Below are positions 38,507 to 48,417 of a stretch of 64,000 bases of DNA, piece after piece. Origin of the DNA: Paludibacterium yongneupense DSM 18731. GTDB taxonomy: Bacteria > Pseudomonadota > Gammaproteobacteria > Burkholderiales > Chromobacteriaceae. A model generated the notes under the pieces. It made no database searches. It saw only the letters and a program-made list of their open reading frames with translations, and had not been told where the DNA came from. A program made the translations under genes and the position numbers. The stretch covers positions 1 through 64,000 of the forward strand of contig NZ_AUGZ01000020.1 in NCBI RefSeq assembly GCF_000422925.1, written 5' to 3'. Position 1 is the first letter of the stretch, and each line of letters starts with the position of its first letter.

Positions 38507-41500
38507 ATGATCGCCACGCTTTATCTGACCGTTGAAACCCTCTCCGAGCTCGAAGAGCTGTTTGCCTCGCCCCGGCTCGCTCTGCCGCCACAGGTTCAGG
38601 CGCTACTGCTGTGCAACCGCGAACTCGGGTGGGGGGCGCGCGCAGGAAGCTTGCCGCCCGGTTTCGACGCCGTGACCATGTGCACCTTCGTCAATGGCCT
38701 GCCGCAAGTGCGGCGTTCGGATCTGGACAGCGCGCGCGGCGAATGGGTCGCGTTCTGCGGTTTGCGTTCGCGACCGCTGGATAGCGCATGGCCGGCGCTG
38801 GCGAGCAGCACGACTGCGGACTGGCAGGTGTTCGATGCGGAGTGGGGCGATGCCGGATTCGTGCCGCAACGATTGGCGCGTTGCCGTGCCGATGCCGATG
38901 CCTATCGCAATGATACCGTTTCGACTCTCGACGATTGGGCACGCACGCTGGCGGGCAGCGCCGAGCCGGACTGGTTTCTGGCCGACAGCCCCATGCTGTG
39001 GCTGCGGCGAGGCTGGCTGCGGGCGGCGCTGCACGACGAGCCGCTGCCGCTGGCCAATGCCGTGCATCGTGGCGTCCTGTCGGCCTTGCAGCGTGGCGGT
39101 GGGGTAGAGATCGCTTATTTGCCGCAACCCGGCTGCGTCAGCGTGGACTGGACGGCACTGCCGGATGCGGCTTTGCTGCCCGCCCTGCAGCGTGATCTGG
39201 TGCAGTGGGTCGGCTTGCTGCTGGCCGAGTACGCGGGCCTGGACGAGGTGGAGGCCGTTCTCGCCGCCTTCGTGCGCCAGGATCGGCCATGGCTGGCATC
39301 CGATCGTGCGCGCCCAGGCAGTCCGTTGGCCGCCTTGGCCAATGCTTTTCGCCAGAATTACCCGGCATACCGGCCGGTGCGGGAGCTGTTGCGCGCCGGT
39401 GGACGCTGGGTCGTGGCGCGCGAGGAGAAAATCGACGCGGTTCAGGTCGTGGCGCGCGACCAGGCCGCAAGCTGGGCCGCAGGCGACAGCCGACTGGCGG
39501 CTATCCGGCGCGAAGCCGTGCGTTTCGACCGCTTCGTCGTATCCGACGCCTACGACCTGATGCTGCAGTCCCCCGACGGGCAACTCGCGCAATGGATGGC
39601 GCTTTACCGCCAGCCCGACGGTCGCTGGGTCTGGCCCGCGCTGTGCGAAGTCTGGCCGGATGCCGAACTGGATCGGGTCAGCGACATGCTGGATGCCGTC
39701 GCCGCTCAGGTAGCGCCCGGGCAGACCGTCGTTGCCGACGAATCGCTGGCGGCGACGGTGACGGCCTTGTCCGACGGGAGGTTCTTGCCCGGTTTCGAGG
39801 GCTACTCGACGCTGGTGCAGCATGCCGCCCGCTATCGTCTGGCTTCCCGCCTGGGCACGCTTGGACGCGTGCTCGATTGTGCCTCGGGGGCCGGCTACGG
39901 CTGGCATCTGCTGCACGATGGCGGCACGATGAGCGACTACACCGGCATCGATCTGAATGCGGCGGCGATCGGGTTTTCACGCCGTTTCATCCCGCCTGGC
40001 GCACCCGCTTGCCGCTTCGAGGCGCGCTTGCTTGATACGCTGGACAAGGCGGCTTTCGATACGGTGATTTCTTTTGAGACCATCGAGCATGTCGACGATC
40101 CTGAAATATTTTTGTGGGATCTGGCCGAGCGCATCGCTCCCGGCGGCCGGCTGCTGCTGAGTTTACCGGCCGAGCGCTGGGCCGGCACGCATCTGAATCC
40201 CAGCCACTGGAGCAACTGGAACGAGGCTAGGGTGCGCGCTCTGTGCGCTCGCGTGTTCGAGTCTGTCGAACTGATCCGCTTGCGGTTGTCGCTGATTGCT
40301 CCCGAGACTTTCGTTTCTGGCCGCCTGCATGGCGGGCGGGCCGTGACGGGAGAGGACGAGGGATTTTTGCTGCGACTGCAAGGGCCGCGTCCGCGCCGCC
40401 TGTCGCAGCGGGTGTTGGTGCAGCGCCGCTTCGCGATGGGCGATGCCCTGCTGGCGTCGTCGGTGCTGCCGGCCTTGCGTCGCAAGTATCCCGAACAGGT
40501 GCTGGTGGTGCGGACCCAGGTTGTCGAAGCCTTCTTTGGTCATCCCGACATCGACCTGCTCGGCGGCATGCAGATCGCGCGCCGCGACGACGATATCTTC
40601 ATCGACCTGGACCAGGCCTATGAACGCCGCCGCGAAGCCCACATCGTCGAAGCCTATGCCGATGTTGCCTCGGTGGCGCCCGGGCAGGCCCAGCTCATGC
40701 GCCTGCCGCAGGACTACCGCCCGATCGCGCGCGAGTTTGCCGCCCGCGGCTGGCTGACGGCGTCGATTCCACAACACATCGTGGCCGTGCACCTGGCGGC
40801 GACGTCGCCGGATCGCATCTGGCCGCTTGCACAATGGCGCGAGTTGATCGCGGCGCTGCTCGCGCGTGGCGATTGCGCGATCGTTCTGCTCGGGCATGGC
40901 CGCGATCTGGACCTGGATTCCCTGCCCGGCGTCGAGGCGCGCGTTGCCGTTTCACTGGTGCGCCGTGTCTCGCTCGCAGAAACGGCCGCCGCGCTGGCGG
41001 TGGCGGATCTCCTGATCGCGCCTGATTCGGGGTTGATCCATGTTGCGGCGGCGGTCGGCACGTCGGTGCTCGGCTTGTTTGGCATGGCCGAGCCGGCCCA
41101 GCGCCTGCCTCAGAACGGCGCATCCGTGGGTTTGATCGCCGATATCGAATGTCGCGGTTGCCTGAAACAGCTTGCGCCGCTGGCTGCGCCTGTCTGTCGT
41201 CTTGGTCATGCCAAGTGCATGGAGGAGATCGCGACCGCCGATGTGACACGTGCCGCAGAAATCCTGCTGGCAGGGACTCCCGCGCGCGCCTGGCGCGATC
41301 GGCTGCTGACGGCGTTGCCGTTGCCGCTGGATCGCGACGGCAACAAGAGCTGGCGCAATGCGGCGCCGGCACTGCCGGCCGCATCGGTCCGACTCGAGGC
41401 GGAACGGGAAGCGGTGCCCATCATCGCGGCTAGCCAAGTCGCCGCAACCGTCCCGGTGCAGGCGGCCGCACCGCGAGCGGTACTGCCGTCCTGGCTCGGG

Positions 41501-44500
41501 CGGCGCGACGGCGCCAGGGTGCGCTTGGGCATCCTGAGTTTCGATCCGGCGGATTCGGCCTGCGGCCGCCTGCGTGTGATCGACCCGTTCTCACTGCTTA
41601 CGCCATGGGTAGAGACCAGCATTTTCCCGGGTATCACCTTGCGTGCCTTCAACGAGCACAGCAGTGACCTGACGACCTTCCTGGGCTGGGCCGATGTCTT
41701 TCTGGTTCAGCGCGCGATGCTGAATGAGCGTACGCGCTCGCTATGGCAGCCGGTGCTGGACAGCGGCAAACCGGTGTTGTTCGAAGTGGACGACTGGCTC
41801 CCCGCGCTGCCTGCCGCCCATCCGCAGTTCGAAGACTACACCCCGACCGAACTCAAGGTGTGCTGGCAACGGCACTTGCCCAAGATGTCGCGGTTGATTG
41901 CCAGCACCGAGCATCTGGCCGCCACCATGCGCCCGTGGAACGACAGGGTGCAGGTCATTCCCAACCTGCTGGCGCGGCAGCGCTGGCAGGATTACCCGCT
42001 GGCTGACAACGGCGACGAACCGGTGACCATCGCCTTTTGCGGCACCGCCACGCATAACGGCGATCTGCGCCTTATCAGCGACGCCTTGCTGCGCATTGTG
42101 AATACCTTCGGCTCGCAGGTGCGTTTCCTGTTCTGGGGCGGCAGCCTGCCGCATGGCTTCGAGCAGGTCCAGAATGTGACGCTGGTGCCCAAGACCGTCG
42201 ATTATCAAGACTACCTGGCGCACCTGTCGACGCTGAAGATCGACATCGGTATCGCGCCATTGGAAGAAAACCCGTTCAACGACGGCAAGTCCGACCTCAA
42301 ATGGCTCGAGTACAGCGCGGTCGGAGCGGCCTGCGTGGCCAGCGATGTTCCGGCCTATGCCGAGGCCAAGCGCCTGGGACTCGCGCTGGTCGTCAATAAT
42401 GACCGGGAGAGCTGGGAGCAGGCGCTCGCCAGTCTGATCCGCGACAAGGCTCTGCGGCACGATCTGGCGACGCGCGCGCGCGCGCATCTGGCCGGCGAAC
42501 GGGCGTTGGAGAGTCAGGTGCGGCGCTGGATCGATGCGCTCAGGGCGGTGTTGCCGGCGGCGGTGGCCTCGCGGCTGGAGGGTTTCAACGCCGACGCGCT
42601 CGGCGCACTGGTGCCGACCCCGCTGCAGTGGACGACCCAGAAGGCGCTGAAGGCCTGGCAGGGATGGACGGCCCTGCATAGTTTGCGCGAGATCGATGCC
42701 CAGATGATGGCCGAGCGCATGATGAAGGAGTGGACGCTTCAACCGCGTTTCAACTTGATCATGGCTGTGCGTGCCGGCGAGCGCGAGCGTCTGAGCGAGA
42801 CCGTCTCCGCGCTGGCGCAGCAGTTGTACCCGCATTGGCAACTGACGGTTCTGGCCGACTGGGATCCGCCACCGGGGCTGATGCCGGTTGGCGAGCACTG
42901 GAACTGGCGGCGGGTGGAGACGCTGGACGCGAGCGAGCGCATCGCCGGTTTGCTCAATAGCACCCTGGCCGAGCTTCCATGCGACTGGATGATGTGGCTG
43001 CCGGCCGGTGCGCGACCCGCGCCGCATGCCTTGCTGCGGATAGGGGACGCGATTCATGCGTCTCCCGGTGCGCTGGCGGTGTACAGCGACCATGATCTGT
43101 GCGCGGGCGAGGCCTGCTTCGACCCTTGCTTCAAGCCCGACTTCAGCCTCGACTATCTGCGCGCCTACGATTATGTCGGCGCAGCGGTCGCCATGTCGCT
43201 GGAGGGGGTGGCGGCGCTAGGCGGTTTCGCCGTCTACCCCGGTGCCGAGGTGTGGAACCATCTGCTGAGCTTGCCCGAGCATTTCAGCCTGGGTGTGGTC
43301 GCGCATGTCGACGATATTCTGTTCCATCTTCCGGCCGCGAGCGGCGGCAATGCCGCCGAGCGGCTGGCGGCACGCCAGGTGGCGCTGGAAAACCACCTGG
43401 CGCGGTTGCAGATCGCCGCCCGCGTCGGTCCCGGCTATGCGGCGGACACTCTGCATATCGACTATCAGGTCGTCGGCCAGCCACTGGTGTCGGTGATCGT
43501 GCCCACCCGCGACAAGCTTGAGTTTCTGCAGCCCTGCATCGACAGTCTGTTTGCCAAGACCGACTATCCCGCTTTCGAATTGCTGTTGGTCGATAACGGT
43601 TCGACCGACCCGGACACGCTCGCTTACTACGACGAACTGACGAGCGAGTACGGCGAGCGGGTACGGATCCTGCCTTACGCTGCTCCGTTCAATTTTTCCG
43701 CCCAGTGCAATCTGGGGGTGGAGGCCGCTCGCGGCGAATATATACTGCTTTTGAATAATGACACTGAGGTTATCCAGTCCAAGTGGATGGAGCGCATGCT
43801 GGCGATCGCCCAGCGCCCGGAAGTGGGGGCGGTCGGTGCGCGGCTGGTCTATCCCGAAACCGGGCGCATTCAACACGCCGGTATCGTTCTGGGCTTGCCA
43901 GGCGGTGTTCTGTCGGTGGCCGACCATGTCTTCGAGACCGCGCTGCTGGACGAACCCGGGTATATGAAGCGGCTGCAGACCGAACAGAATTATTCCGCGG
44001 TCACCGCCGCCTGCCTGATGGTGGCGCGCAGCAAGTATCTGGGCGTGGACGGATTCGACGCGACCGGTCTGACCGTGTTGTTCAATGACGTCGATTTTTG
44101 CCTCAAGCTACAGCAATCCGGGCTGATCAATGTGTACAGCCCCTATGCCACGCTGGTGCATCATCACGCCAAGAGCATAGGCAAGGTGACTTTCGAAGCG
44201 ACGGTGGCTTTCGAGGCGGCGGTGCGCGAGCGGCGCGAGCTGGAGTGTATGGTCGACCGCTGGTTGCCGCAGTTGGCGCGCGATCCGGCTTATAACCGGC
44301 ATCTGTCGCTGCGCAATCGCGAGATGGCCTACGAACCGCAGTTTGTCGTTCCGTGGACGCCAGAAGTCGGCGATCGCCCTAAGGTGCTGGGCCTGCCGAT
44401 TCCCGGGGGCAGTGGCGAGTATCGGGTCGTGCGCCCGTTCCATGCGCTGCAGCAGGCGGCTCGGCTCGATACGGTGACCATCGCGCCGGTCCACCGCTTG

Positions 44501-45394
44501 ATCCCCGTGCTCAGCGTGGTGGAAATGCAGCGCATGCGTCCCGATGTGCTGCTGATTCATTCGGTGCTGACCGAAGGCATCCAGCACGGCATGGAGCAAT
44601 ACCGGCGTTTCTTGCCCGACCTGCCGCTGGTGTTCGGCCTCGACGATCTGGTCGGCGCGATACCGGAGAAGAGCGTGTTGAGCCGCATCTGGCGCAAGAG
44701 CATGCCGGACGCGCGCACCCGGTTGCGCAAGGCGCTCAAGCTATGCGATCGCCTGATCGTTTCCACCCAGCCGCTGGCCGATTTCTGCGCGGATATGATC
44801 GGGGATATCCATGTCGTGCCCAACCGTCTGCCGAAGGAAATGTGGGACCAGCTCGAGTCTAAGCGTCGCCGTGGCGACAAGCCGCGTGTGGGCTGGGTCG
44901 GCGCCCAGCAGCATCAGGGCGATCTGGCGTTGATCGTCGATGTGGTCAAGGCGACGGCGGACGAGGTCGATTGGGTGTTCATGGGGATGTGCTTGCCGGA
45001 GCTGCTGCCCTACGTCAAGGAAGAGTATCCCTGCGTTCTGTTCAAAGACTATCCCGGGAAGATGGCCGCGCTCGATCTGGATCTCGCCATCGCGCCGCTG
45101 GAGATGAATCCGTTCAACGAGGCCAAGAGCAATCTGCGTCTGCTCGAGTACGGCGCTATGGGATGGCCGGTGGTGTGCTCGGACGTCTACCCTTACCGCA
45201 GCGACAATGCGCCGGTATGCCGGGTGCCGAACACCACCGCGGCCTGGGTCGAGGCGATCCGCGAGCGCGTGCACGATCTCGACGCGGCGGCGCGCGAGGG
45301 CGACGCCTTGCGCGAATGGGTAAGGCACGGCTATTTCCTCGAGGATCATCTCGACGACTGGGAGCGGGCGCTGACCGGTTTCCGCCCGCGCTGA
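38507..45394 (+). CDS. Giant multidomain glycosyltransferase/methyltransferase, 2295 aa
   Basis: A single open frame with clear modules. Residues 1-430 have no recognised domain. A SAM methyltransferase follows (about 450-600: VLDCASGAGYGWHLL, ISFETIEHVDDPEIF), then a family 9/heptosyltransferase module (about 634-930: RFAMGDALLASSVLPALR, APDSGLIHVAAAVGTS). Next come a GT4-type module (about 1004-1350), a partial GT2 (about 1412-1640), a full GT2 (about 1659-1930: PLVSVIVPTRDKLEFL, LLLNNDTEV) and a second GT4-type module (about 1955-2290). Both GT4 modules share IAPLE.NPFN and a KS.L..LEY motif, indicating internal duplication. It ends 132 bp before the flagellin gene. It probably assembles most of an oligosaccharide, perhaps for flagellin. 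Confidence 0.85.
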   Translation: MIATLYLTVETLSELEELFASPRLALPPQVQALLLCNRELGWGARAGSLPPGFDAVTMCTFVNGLPQVRRSDLDSARGEWVAFCGLRSRPLDSAWPALASSTTADWQVFDAEWGDAGFVPQRLARCRADADAYRNDTVSTLDDWARTLAGSAEPDWFLADSPMLWLRRGWLRAALHDEPLPLANAVHRGVLSALQRGGGVEIAYLPQPGCVSVDWTALPDAALLPALQRDLVQWVGLLLAEYAGLDEVEAVLAAFVRQDRPWLASDRARPGSPLAALANAFRQNYPAYRPVRELLRAGGRWVVAREEKIDAVQVVARDQAASWAAGDSRLAAIRREAVRFDRFVVSDAYDLMLQSPDGQLAQWMALYRQPDGRWVWPALCEVWPDAELDRVSDMLDAVAAQVAPGQTVVADESLAATVTALSDGRFLPGFEGYSTLVQHAARYRLASRLGTLGRVLDCASGAGYGWHLLHDGGTMSDYTGIDLNAAAIGFSRRFIPPGAPACRFEARLLDTLDKAAFDTVISFETIEHVDDPEIFLWDLAERIAPGGRLLLSLPAERWAGTHLNPSHWSNWNEARVRALCARVFESVELIRLRLSLIAPETFVSGRLHGGRAVTGEDEGFLLRLQGPRPRRLSQRVLVQRRFAMGDALLASSVLPALRRKYPEQVLVVRTQVVEAFFGHPDIDLLGGMQIARRDDDIFIDLDQAYERRREAHIVEAYADVASVAPGQAQLMRLPQDYRPIAREFAARGWLTASIPQHIVAVHLAATSPDRIWPLAQWRELIAALLARGDCAIVLLGHGRDLDLDSLPGVEARVAVSLVRRVSLAETAAALAVADLLIAPDSGLIHVAAAVGTSVLGLFGMAEPAQRLPQNGASVGLIADIECRGCLKQLAPLAAPVCRLGHAKCMEEIATADVTRAAEILLAGTPARAWRDRLLTALPLPLDRDGNKSWRNAAPALPAASVRLEAEREAVPIIAASQVAATVPVQAAAPRAVLPSWLGRRDGARVRLGILSFDPADSACGRLRVIDPFSLLTPWVETSIFPGITLRAFNEHSSDLTTFLGWADVFLVQRAMLNERTRSLWQPVLDSGKPVLFEVDDWLPALPAAHPQFEDYTPTELKVCWQRHLPKMSRLIASTEHLAATMRPWNDRVQVIPNLLARQRWQDYPLADNGDEPVTIAFCGTATHNGDLRLISDALLRIVNTFGSQVRFLFWGGSLPHGFEQVQNVTLVPKTVDYQDYLAHLSTLKIDIGIAPLEENPFNDGKSDLKWLEYSAVGAACVASDVPAYAEAKRLGLALVVNNDRESWEQALASLIRDKALRHDLATRARAHLAGERALESQVRRWIDALRAVLPAAVASRLEGFNADALGALVPTPLQWTTQKALKAWQGWTALHSLREIDAQMMAERMMKEWTLQPRFNLIMAVRAGERERLSETVSALAQQLYPHWQLTVLADWDPPPGLMPVGEHWNWRRVETLDASERIAGLLNSTLAELPCDWMMWLPAGARPAPHALLRIGDAIHASPGALAVYSDHDLCAGEACFDPCFKPDFSLDYLRAYDYVGAAVAMSLEGVAALGGFAVYPGAEVWNHLLSLPEHFSLGVVAHVDDILFHLPAASGGNAAERLAARQVALENHLARLQIAARVGPGYAADTLHIDYQVVGQPLVSVIVPTRDKLEFLQPCIDSLFAKTDYPAFELLLVDNGSTDPDTLAYYDELTSEYGERVRILPYAAPFNFSAQCNLGVEAARGEYILLLNNDTEVIQSKWMERMLAIAQRPEVGAVGARLVYPETGRIQHAGIVLGLPGGVLSVADHVFETALLDEPGYMKRLQTEQNYSAVTAACLMVARSKYLGVDGFDATGLTVLFNDVDFCLKLQQSGLINVYSPYATLVHHHAKSIGKVTFEATVAFEAAVRERRELECMVDRWLPQLARDPAYNRHLSLRNREMAYEPQFVVPWTPEVGDRPKVLGLPIPGGSGEYRVVRPFHALQQAARLDTVTIAPVHRLIPVLSVVEMQRMRPDVLLIHSVLTEGIQHGMEQYRRFLPDLPLVFGLDDLVGAIPEKSVLSRIWRKSMPDARTRLRKALKLCDRLIVSTQPLADFCADMIGDIHVVPNRLPKEMWDQLESKRRRGDKPRVGWVGAQQHQGDLALIVDVVKATADEVDWVFMGMCLPELLPYVKEEYPCVLFKDYPGKMAALDLDLAIAPLEMNPFNEAKSNLRLLEYGAMGWPVVCSDVYPYRSDNAPVCRVPNTTAAWVEAIRERVHDLDAAAREGDALREWVRHGYFLEDHLDDWERALTGFRPR

Positions 45395-45447
45395 GCGCGG
45401 CGACCGCCCCGGGCGCGGGCGGTCGTAAAAAAAATGTACAGAAGGGC

Positions 45448-45474
45448 TAAAGTCGTCGCCATGCAGTCCGATAT
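45448..45474 (+). promoter_or_regulatory. Sigma-28 (FliA) promoter of the flagellin gene
   Basis: TAAAGTCG (45448-45455), an 11-base spacer, and TCCGATAT (45467-45474) closely match the FliA consensus TAAAGTTT-N11-GCCGATAA. It lies 52 bases before the flagellin ATG and is the expected late-class flagellar promoter. Confidence 0.88.
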
Positions 45475-45526
45475 AGGAGTGTAGGCATCGAGGCAGGCAT
45501 GCTGGAGACCCCTTAGGAGACTGATC

Positions 45527-46369
45527 ATGGCATTAACCGTCAACACTAACATTACTTCGCTGATTGCTCAGCGGAACCTGAACACCTCGGCGGATAAGCT
45601 GCAAATGTCCGTCGAACGCCTGTCCTCTGGCTTGCGCATCAACAGTGCTGCCGACGACTCGGCAGGCTGGGCGATTGCCGCGACGATGACCACGGCCATC
45701 AACGGTAACAACCAGGCGATCAACAACGCCAACGACGGTATCTCGGTCGCACAGACCGCAGAAGGCGCTCTCGGCGAAATGAGCAACAACCTGCAGCGGA
45801 TTCGTGAAATCGCGGTGCAGGCAGCCAACGCCTCCGTCAGCGATATCAACCGTTCGCAGCTGCAGAACGAAGTCGACCAACTGACGCAGGAAATTTCGCG
45901 GACCGTTCAAACCACCCTGTTCAACGGCACCCAGCTGTTGTCGGGCGGCAATTCGCTGACTTTCCAGGTCGGTTCGTCCGGCTCGGCGACCAACCAGATC
46001 ACCATTTCCGCGACCGACATGACGTCGCAACTGTCTTCGTACAACTCTTCGTTGACGGCGACCGGCGTGATCAACGTGTTGTCGCAGAGTGGCGCCCAGG
46101 CCGAACTGTCGTCGCTGGACGCCGACATCGGTACCGTGTCGAACGTCAACTCGACCTTCGGTTCGGTGGAAAACCGCTTCAACGCGGTGGTTGCCAACTT
46201 GACCAACTACACGCAGAACCTGACTGCCGCCAAGAGCCGTATCGTGGACGTCAACTTCGCGTCGGAAACCGCAAAGCTTACGCAGAACCAGATTCTGCAA
46301 CAAGCTGGTACTTCTATCCTGAAACAGGCGAACTCTCTGCCGCAAGCGGCGCTGACCCTGCTACAGTAA
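45527..46369 (+). CDS. fliC: Flagellin
   Basis: A short 280-residue flagellin, filament subunit exported by the flagellar type III system. The conserved D0/D1 N-terminus is LTVNTNITSLIAQRNLN, and the C-terminus runs KSRIVDVNFASETAKLTQNQ to LPQAALTLLQ. The central variable domain is small (about residues 140-200) and rich in Ser/Thr, giving possible O-glycosylation sites. QRIREIAVQAAN retains the TLR5-recognised segment. Unusually, the common AAGLAI reads SAGWAIAATM. AGGAG and a sigma-28 promoter lie upstream. Confidence 0.95.
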   Translation: MALTVNTNITSLIAQRNLNTSADKLQMSVERLSSGLRINSAADDSAGWAIAATMTTAINGNNQAINNANDGISVAQTAEGALGEMSNNLQRIREIAVQAANASVSDINRSQLQNEVDQLTQEISRTVQTTLFNGTQLLSGGNSLTFQVGSSGSATNQITISATDMTSQLSSYNSSLTATGVINVLSQSGAQAELSSLDADIGTVSNVNSTFGSVENRFNAVVANLTNYTQNLTAAKSRIVDVNFASETAKLTQNQILQQAGTSILKQANSLPQAALTLLQ

Positions 46370-46418
46370 TAGATGGAAGACTCCGAGCGCAGCGCCTTCG
46401 GAGCCTGACGATCAGTGT

Positions 46419-46455
46419 AAAAGCCTTGGCGCTCCGGTGCGCCAGGGCTTTCTTA
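46419..46455 (+). terminator. Terminator after flagellin gene
   Basis: AAAGCC-T-TGGCGC (from 46420) pairs with GCGCCA-G-GGCTTT (to 46451), one internal mismatch, followed by CTTA. A smaller hairpin (CTCCGA/TTCGGAG, about 46381-46402) precedes it. It would limit readthrough from abundant fliC transcripts into flaG. Confidence 0.75.
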
Positions 46456-46468
46456 GCAGGAGCCGGAC

Positions 46469-46963
46469 ATGCAAATTCCACCTCTTCAGTCGCTGAGTAA
46501 CAACGCGGGTGTCGTGTCTTTGCAACGGCAGCAAGTCGAACTTGTCCAGCCGCAGGGCGATGCCGGTTCGACTATCGTTTTGCCCGGGTCGGCGCAGGCC
46601 GTGTCTGCCGTCAGTCAGAGCCAGGGCGACAATGCCGCCAATTCGTCGACGACTCCGGGCAATGGCTCGATCCAGGCCAACGATGCCCTGCTGAGCACCA
46701 TCAGCGCGCAGGCCCAGCAGATCGGCAACGCCAAACCGAGCAAACGCGACGTGCAGGATGCGATCGACCAGCTCAACAAGGCGGCGACGCTGTATGATAG
46801 CCAGCTGCAGTTTTCGGTCGACAAGGATACCGATATCCAGGTGATCAAGGTCATCGACAAGCAGTCGCAAAAAATCATTCGCCAGATCCCGTCCGAGGAC
46901 ATCGTGCGCATCGCCAAGGCGATCGACGACTTCAAGGGCATGTTGCTCAAGGATCAGGCCTGA
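46469..46963 (+). CDS. flaG: FlaG family flagellar protein
   Basis: A 164-residue protein with a low-complexity N-terminal half and a C-terminal FlaG domain (about residues 90-160): LQFSVDKDTDIQVIKVIDKQ and IIRQIPSEDIVRIAKAIDDF. FlaG affects filament length and is usually found between fliC and fliD, as here. AGCAGGAG precedes the ATG. Confidence 0.9.
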   Translation: MQIPPLQSLSNNAGVVSLQRQQVELVQPQGDAGSTIVLPGSAQAVSAVSQSQGDNAANSSTTPGNGSIQANDALLSTISAQAQQIGNAKPSKRDVQDAIDQLNKAATLYDSQLQFSVDKDTDIQVIKVIDKQSQKIIRQIPSEDIVRIAKAIDDFKGMLLKDQA

Positions 46964-47003
46964 ATAGAGGACGGCTTGCGCCGCCCTTTGAAAGGACGTA
47001 CCG

Positions 47004-48404
47004 ATGTCATCTTCAGCTTCGATTACCACGAACAGCGGCCCGCTCGACGTTCAGGGACTGGTCAGTCAGCTGATGTCGGTGGCATCCCGTCCGTTGACGG
47101 CCAGCCAGAGCCGCGTCAAGACCTACAATGCTGAGCTGAGCTCCATCGGCTCGCTCAGTTCCGACCTATCCAGCCTGCAGACGTCGATGACGGCTTTGTC
47201 CAGCGGATCCTTCCTGCAGCAGTACGCCGTTTCGTCCAGCGACGAAGCGACGGCGACGGCAACGACCTCGGCAGGGGCGATGCCGGGCACCTATACGATC
47301 AACACCACTGCCCTGGCTTCTCCGCGCCAGCTGGTATTCGACGAGAAGTCGGACGGCTCGGCGATCACCGATCCCAATGCGGCCATCAGCGGCGCGCCGG
47401 TCAGCCTGTCTTTCAATATCGGCGGCAGCGTGCAGACGGTGAACGTGGTCGCGGGCAGCGGTGGCAATATTTCGATGAATGATTTGCAGTCGCAGATCAA
47501 CAGCGCCGGCATCGGCGTCGATGCGACCATCGTCAAGAGCAACGGCCACTACAAGCTGGTACTGGCTTCGCATCTGGCCGGCAAGGACAACAGCTTTTCG
47601 CTGGTGACAGGCGCCGGCACCGTCGATGCACCGGCCGGTTCGGCCGCGAGCCTGGATGGACTGACCCAGAGCAGTACCGGAATCTCCGAATCCAGCGCGG
47701 CGGGCGACGCCGCCTTTACCGTCAACGGCGTCGGCATCACTTCGAGCAGCAATCAAGTCGGTGATGCCGTGTCGGGTCTGAATCTGAGCTTGAACAAGAT
47801 CGGCTCGGCGACGTTGACCGTGACCCAGGACGCCAAGGCGGTCGAGAGCAACGTCAAGGACTTCGTCTCGGCCTACAATTCGGTGCAGACGCAGATCGGC
47901 CTGATGCTGGACGGCAATATGAAGGCCAACGGCAGTTTGCGCAGCATGCGAAATACGTTGCAGAACATGCTGCAGGTGCCGATTTCCGGGGTCGATTCGA
48001 CCACGTCCTACGCGTATCTGGCACAGGTCGGCATCACGACGCAGAAGGATGGCACTCTCGCGCTGGACAGCGCCAAGTTCCAGGCCGCACTCAGCGCGAA
48101 GCCCGAAGAGGTGTCCCGCCTGTTCAGCAATTCGAATAACGATGGCGTGGCGCAGCGCTACAATACGACGATCAACGATCTGCTCGGCCCGGACGGCATC
48201 GTCCTGTCGGAGAAGGCGGCGATCAATAGCAGCATCGACAGCGAAAAGCAGCAGCAGGATAGGCTGACCTCCAATCTGACCCATTTGCAGGCGCAGTATC
48301 TGAAACAGTATTCCGATCTGAACTCGGCGCTGGAAAAGATGCAGCAGACTTCGTCGCAGATGTCTTCCATGCTGGCTTCGTCGTCGTCGTCTTCTTCTGG
48401 TTAA
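47004..48404 (+). CDS. fliD: Flagellar hook-associated protein 2 (filament cap)
   Basis: A 466-residue FliD that caps the growing filament and helps flagellin folding. The N-terminal coil has SGPLDVQGLVSQLMSVASRP and the C-terminal coiled coil has INSSIDSEKQQQDRLTSNLT, ending in a poly-Ser tail. FliD lies between flaG and fliS, the standard order. An AAAGGA site precedes the ATG. Confidence 0.94.
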   Translation: MSSSASITTNSGPLDVQGLVSQLMSVASRPLTASQSRVKTYNAELSSIGSLSSDLSSLQTSMTALSSGSFLQQYAVSSSDEATATATTSAGAMPGTYTINTTALASPRQLVFDEKSDGSAITDPNAAISGAPVSLSFNIGGSVQTVNVVAGSGGNISMNDLQSQINSAGIGVDATIVKSNGHYKLVLASHLAGKDNSFSLVTGAGTVDAPAGSAASLDGLTQSSTGISESSAAGDAAFTVNGVGITSSSNQVGDAVSGLNLSLNKIGSATLTVTQDAKAVESNVKDFVSAYNSVQTQIGLMLDGNMKANGSLRSMRNTLQNMLQVPISGVDSTTSYAYLAQVGITTQKDGTLALDSAKFQAALSAKPEEVSRLFSNSNNDGVAQRYNTTINDLLGPDGIVLSEKAAINSSIDSEKQQQDRLTSNLTHLQAQYLKQYSDLNSALEKMQQTSSQMSSMLASSSSSSSG

Positions 48405-48417
48405 AAGGTAGCATTTA

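Noticed and set aside
45401-45425. Perfect 9-bp GC hairpin after the giant transferase gene as intrinsic terminator
   Set aside because: It is followed by A residues, not T, on the plus strand. It may slow polymerase or protect RNA, but it is not a standard terminator.
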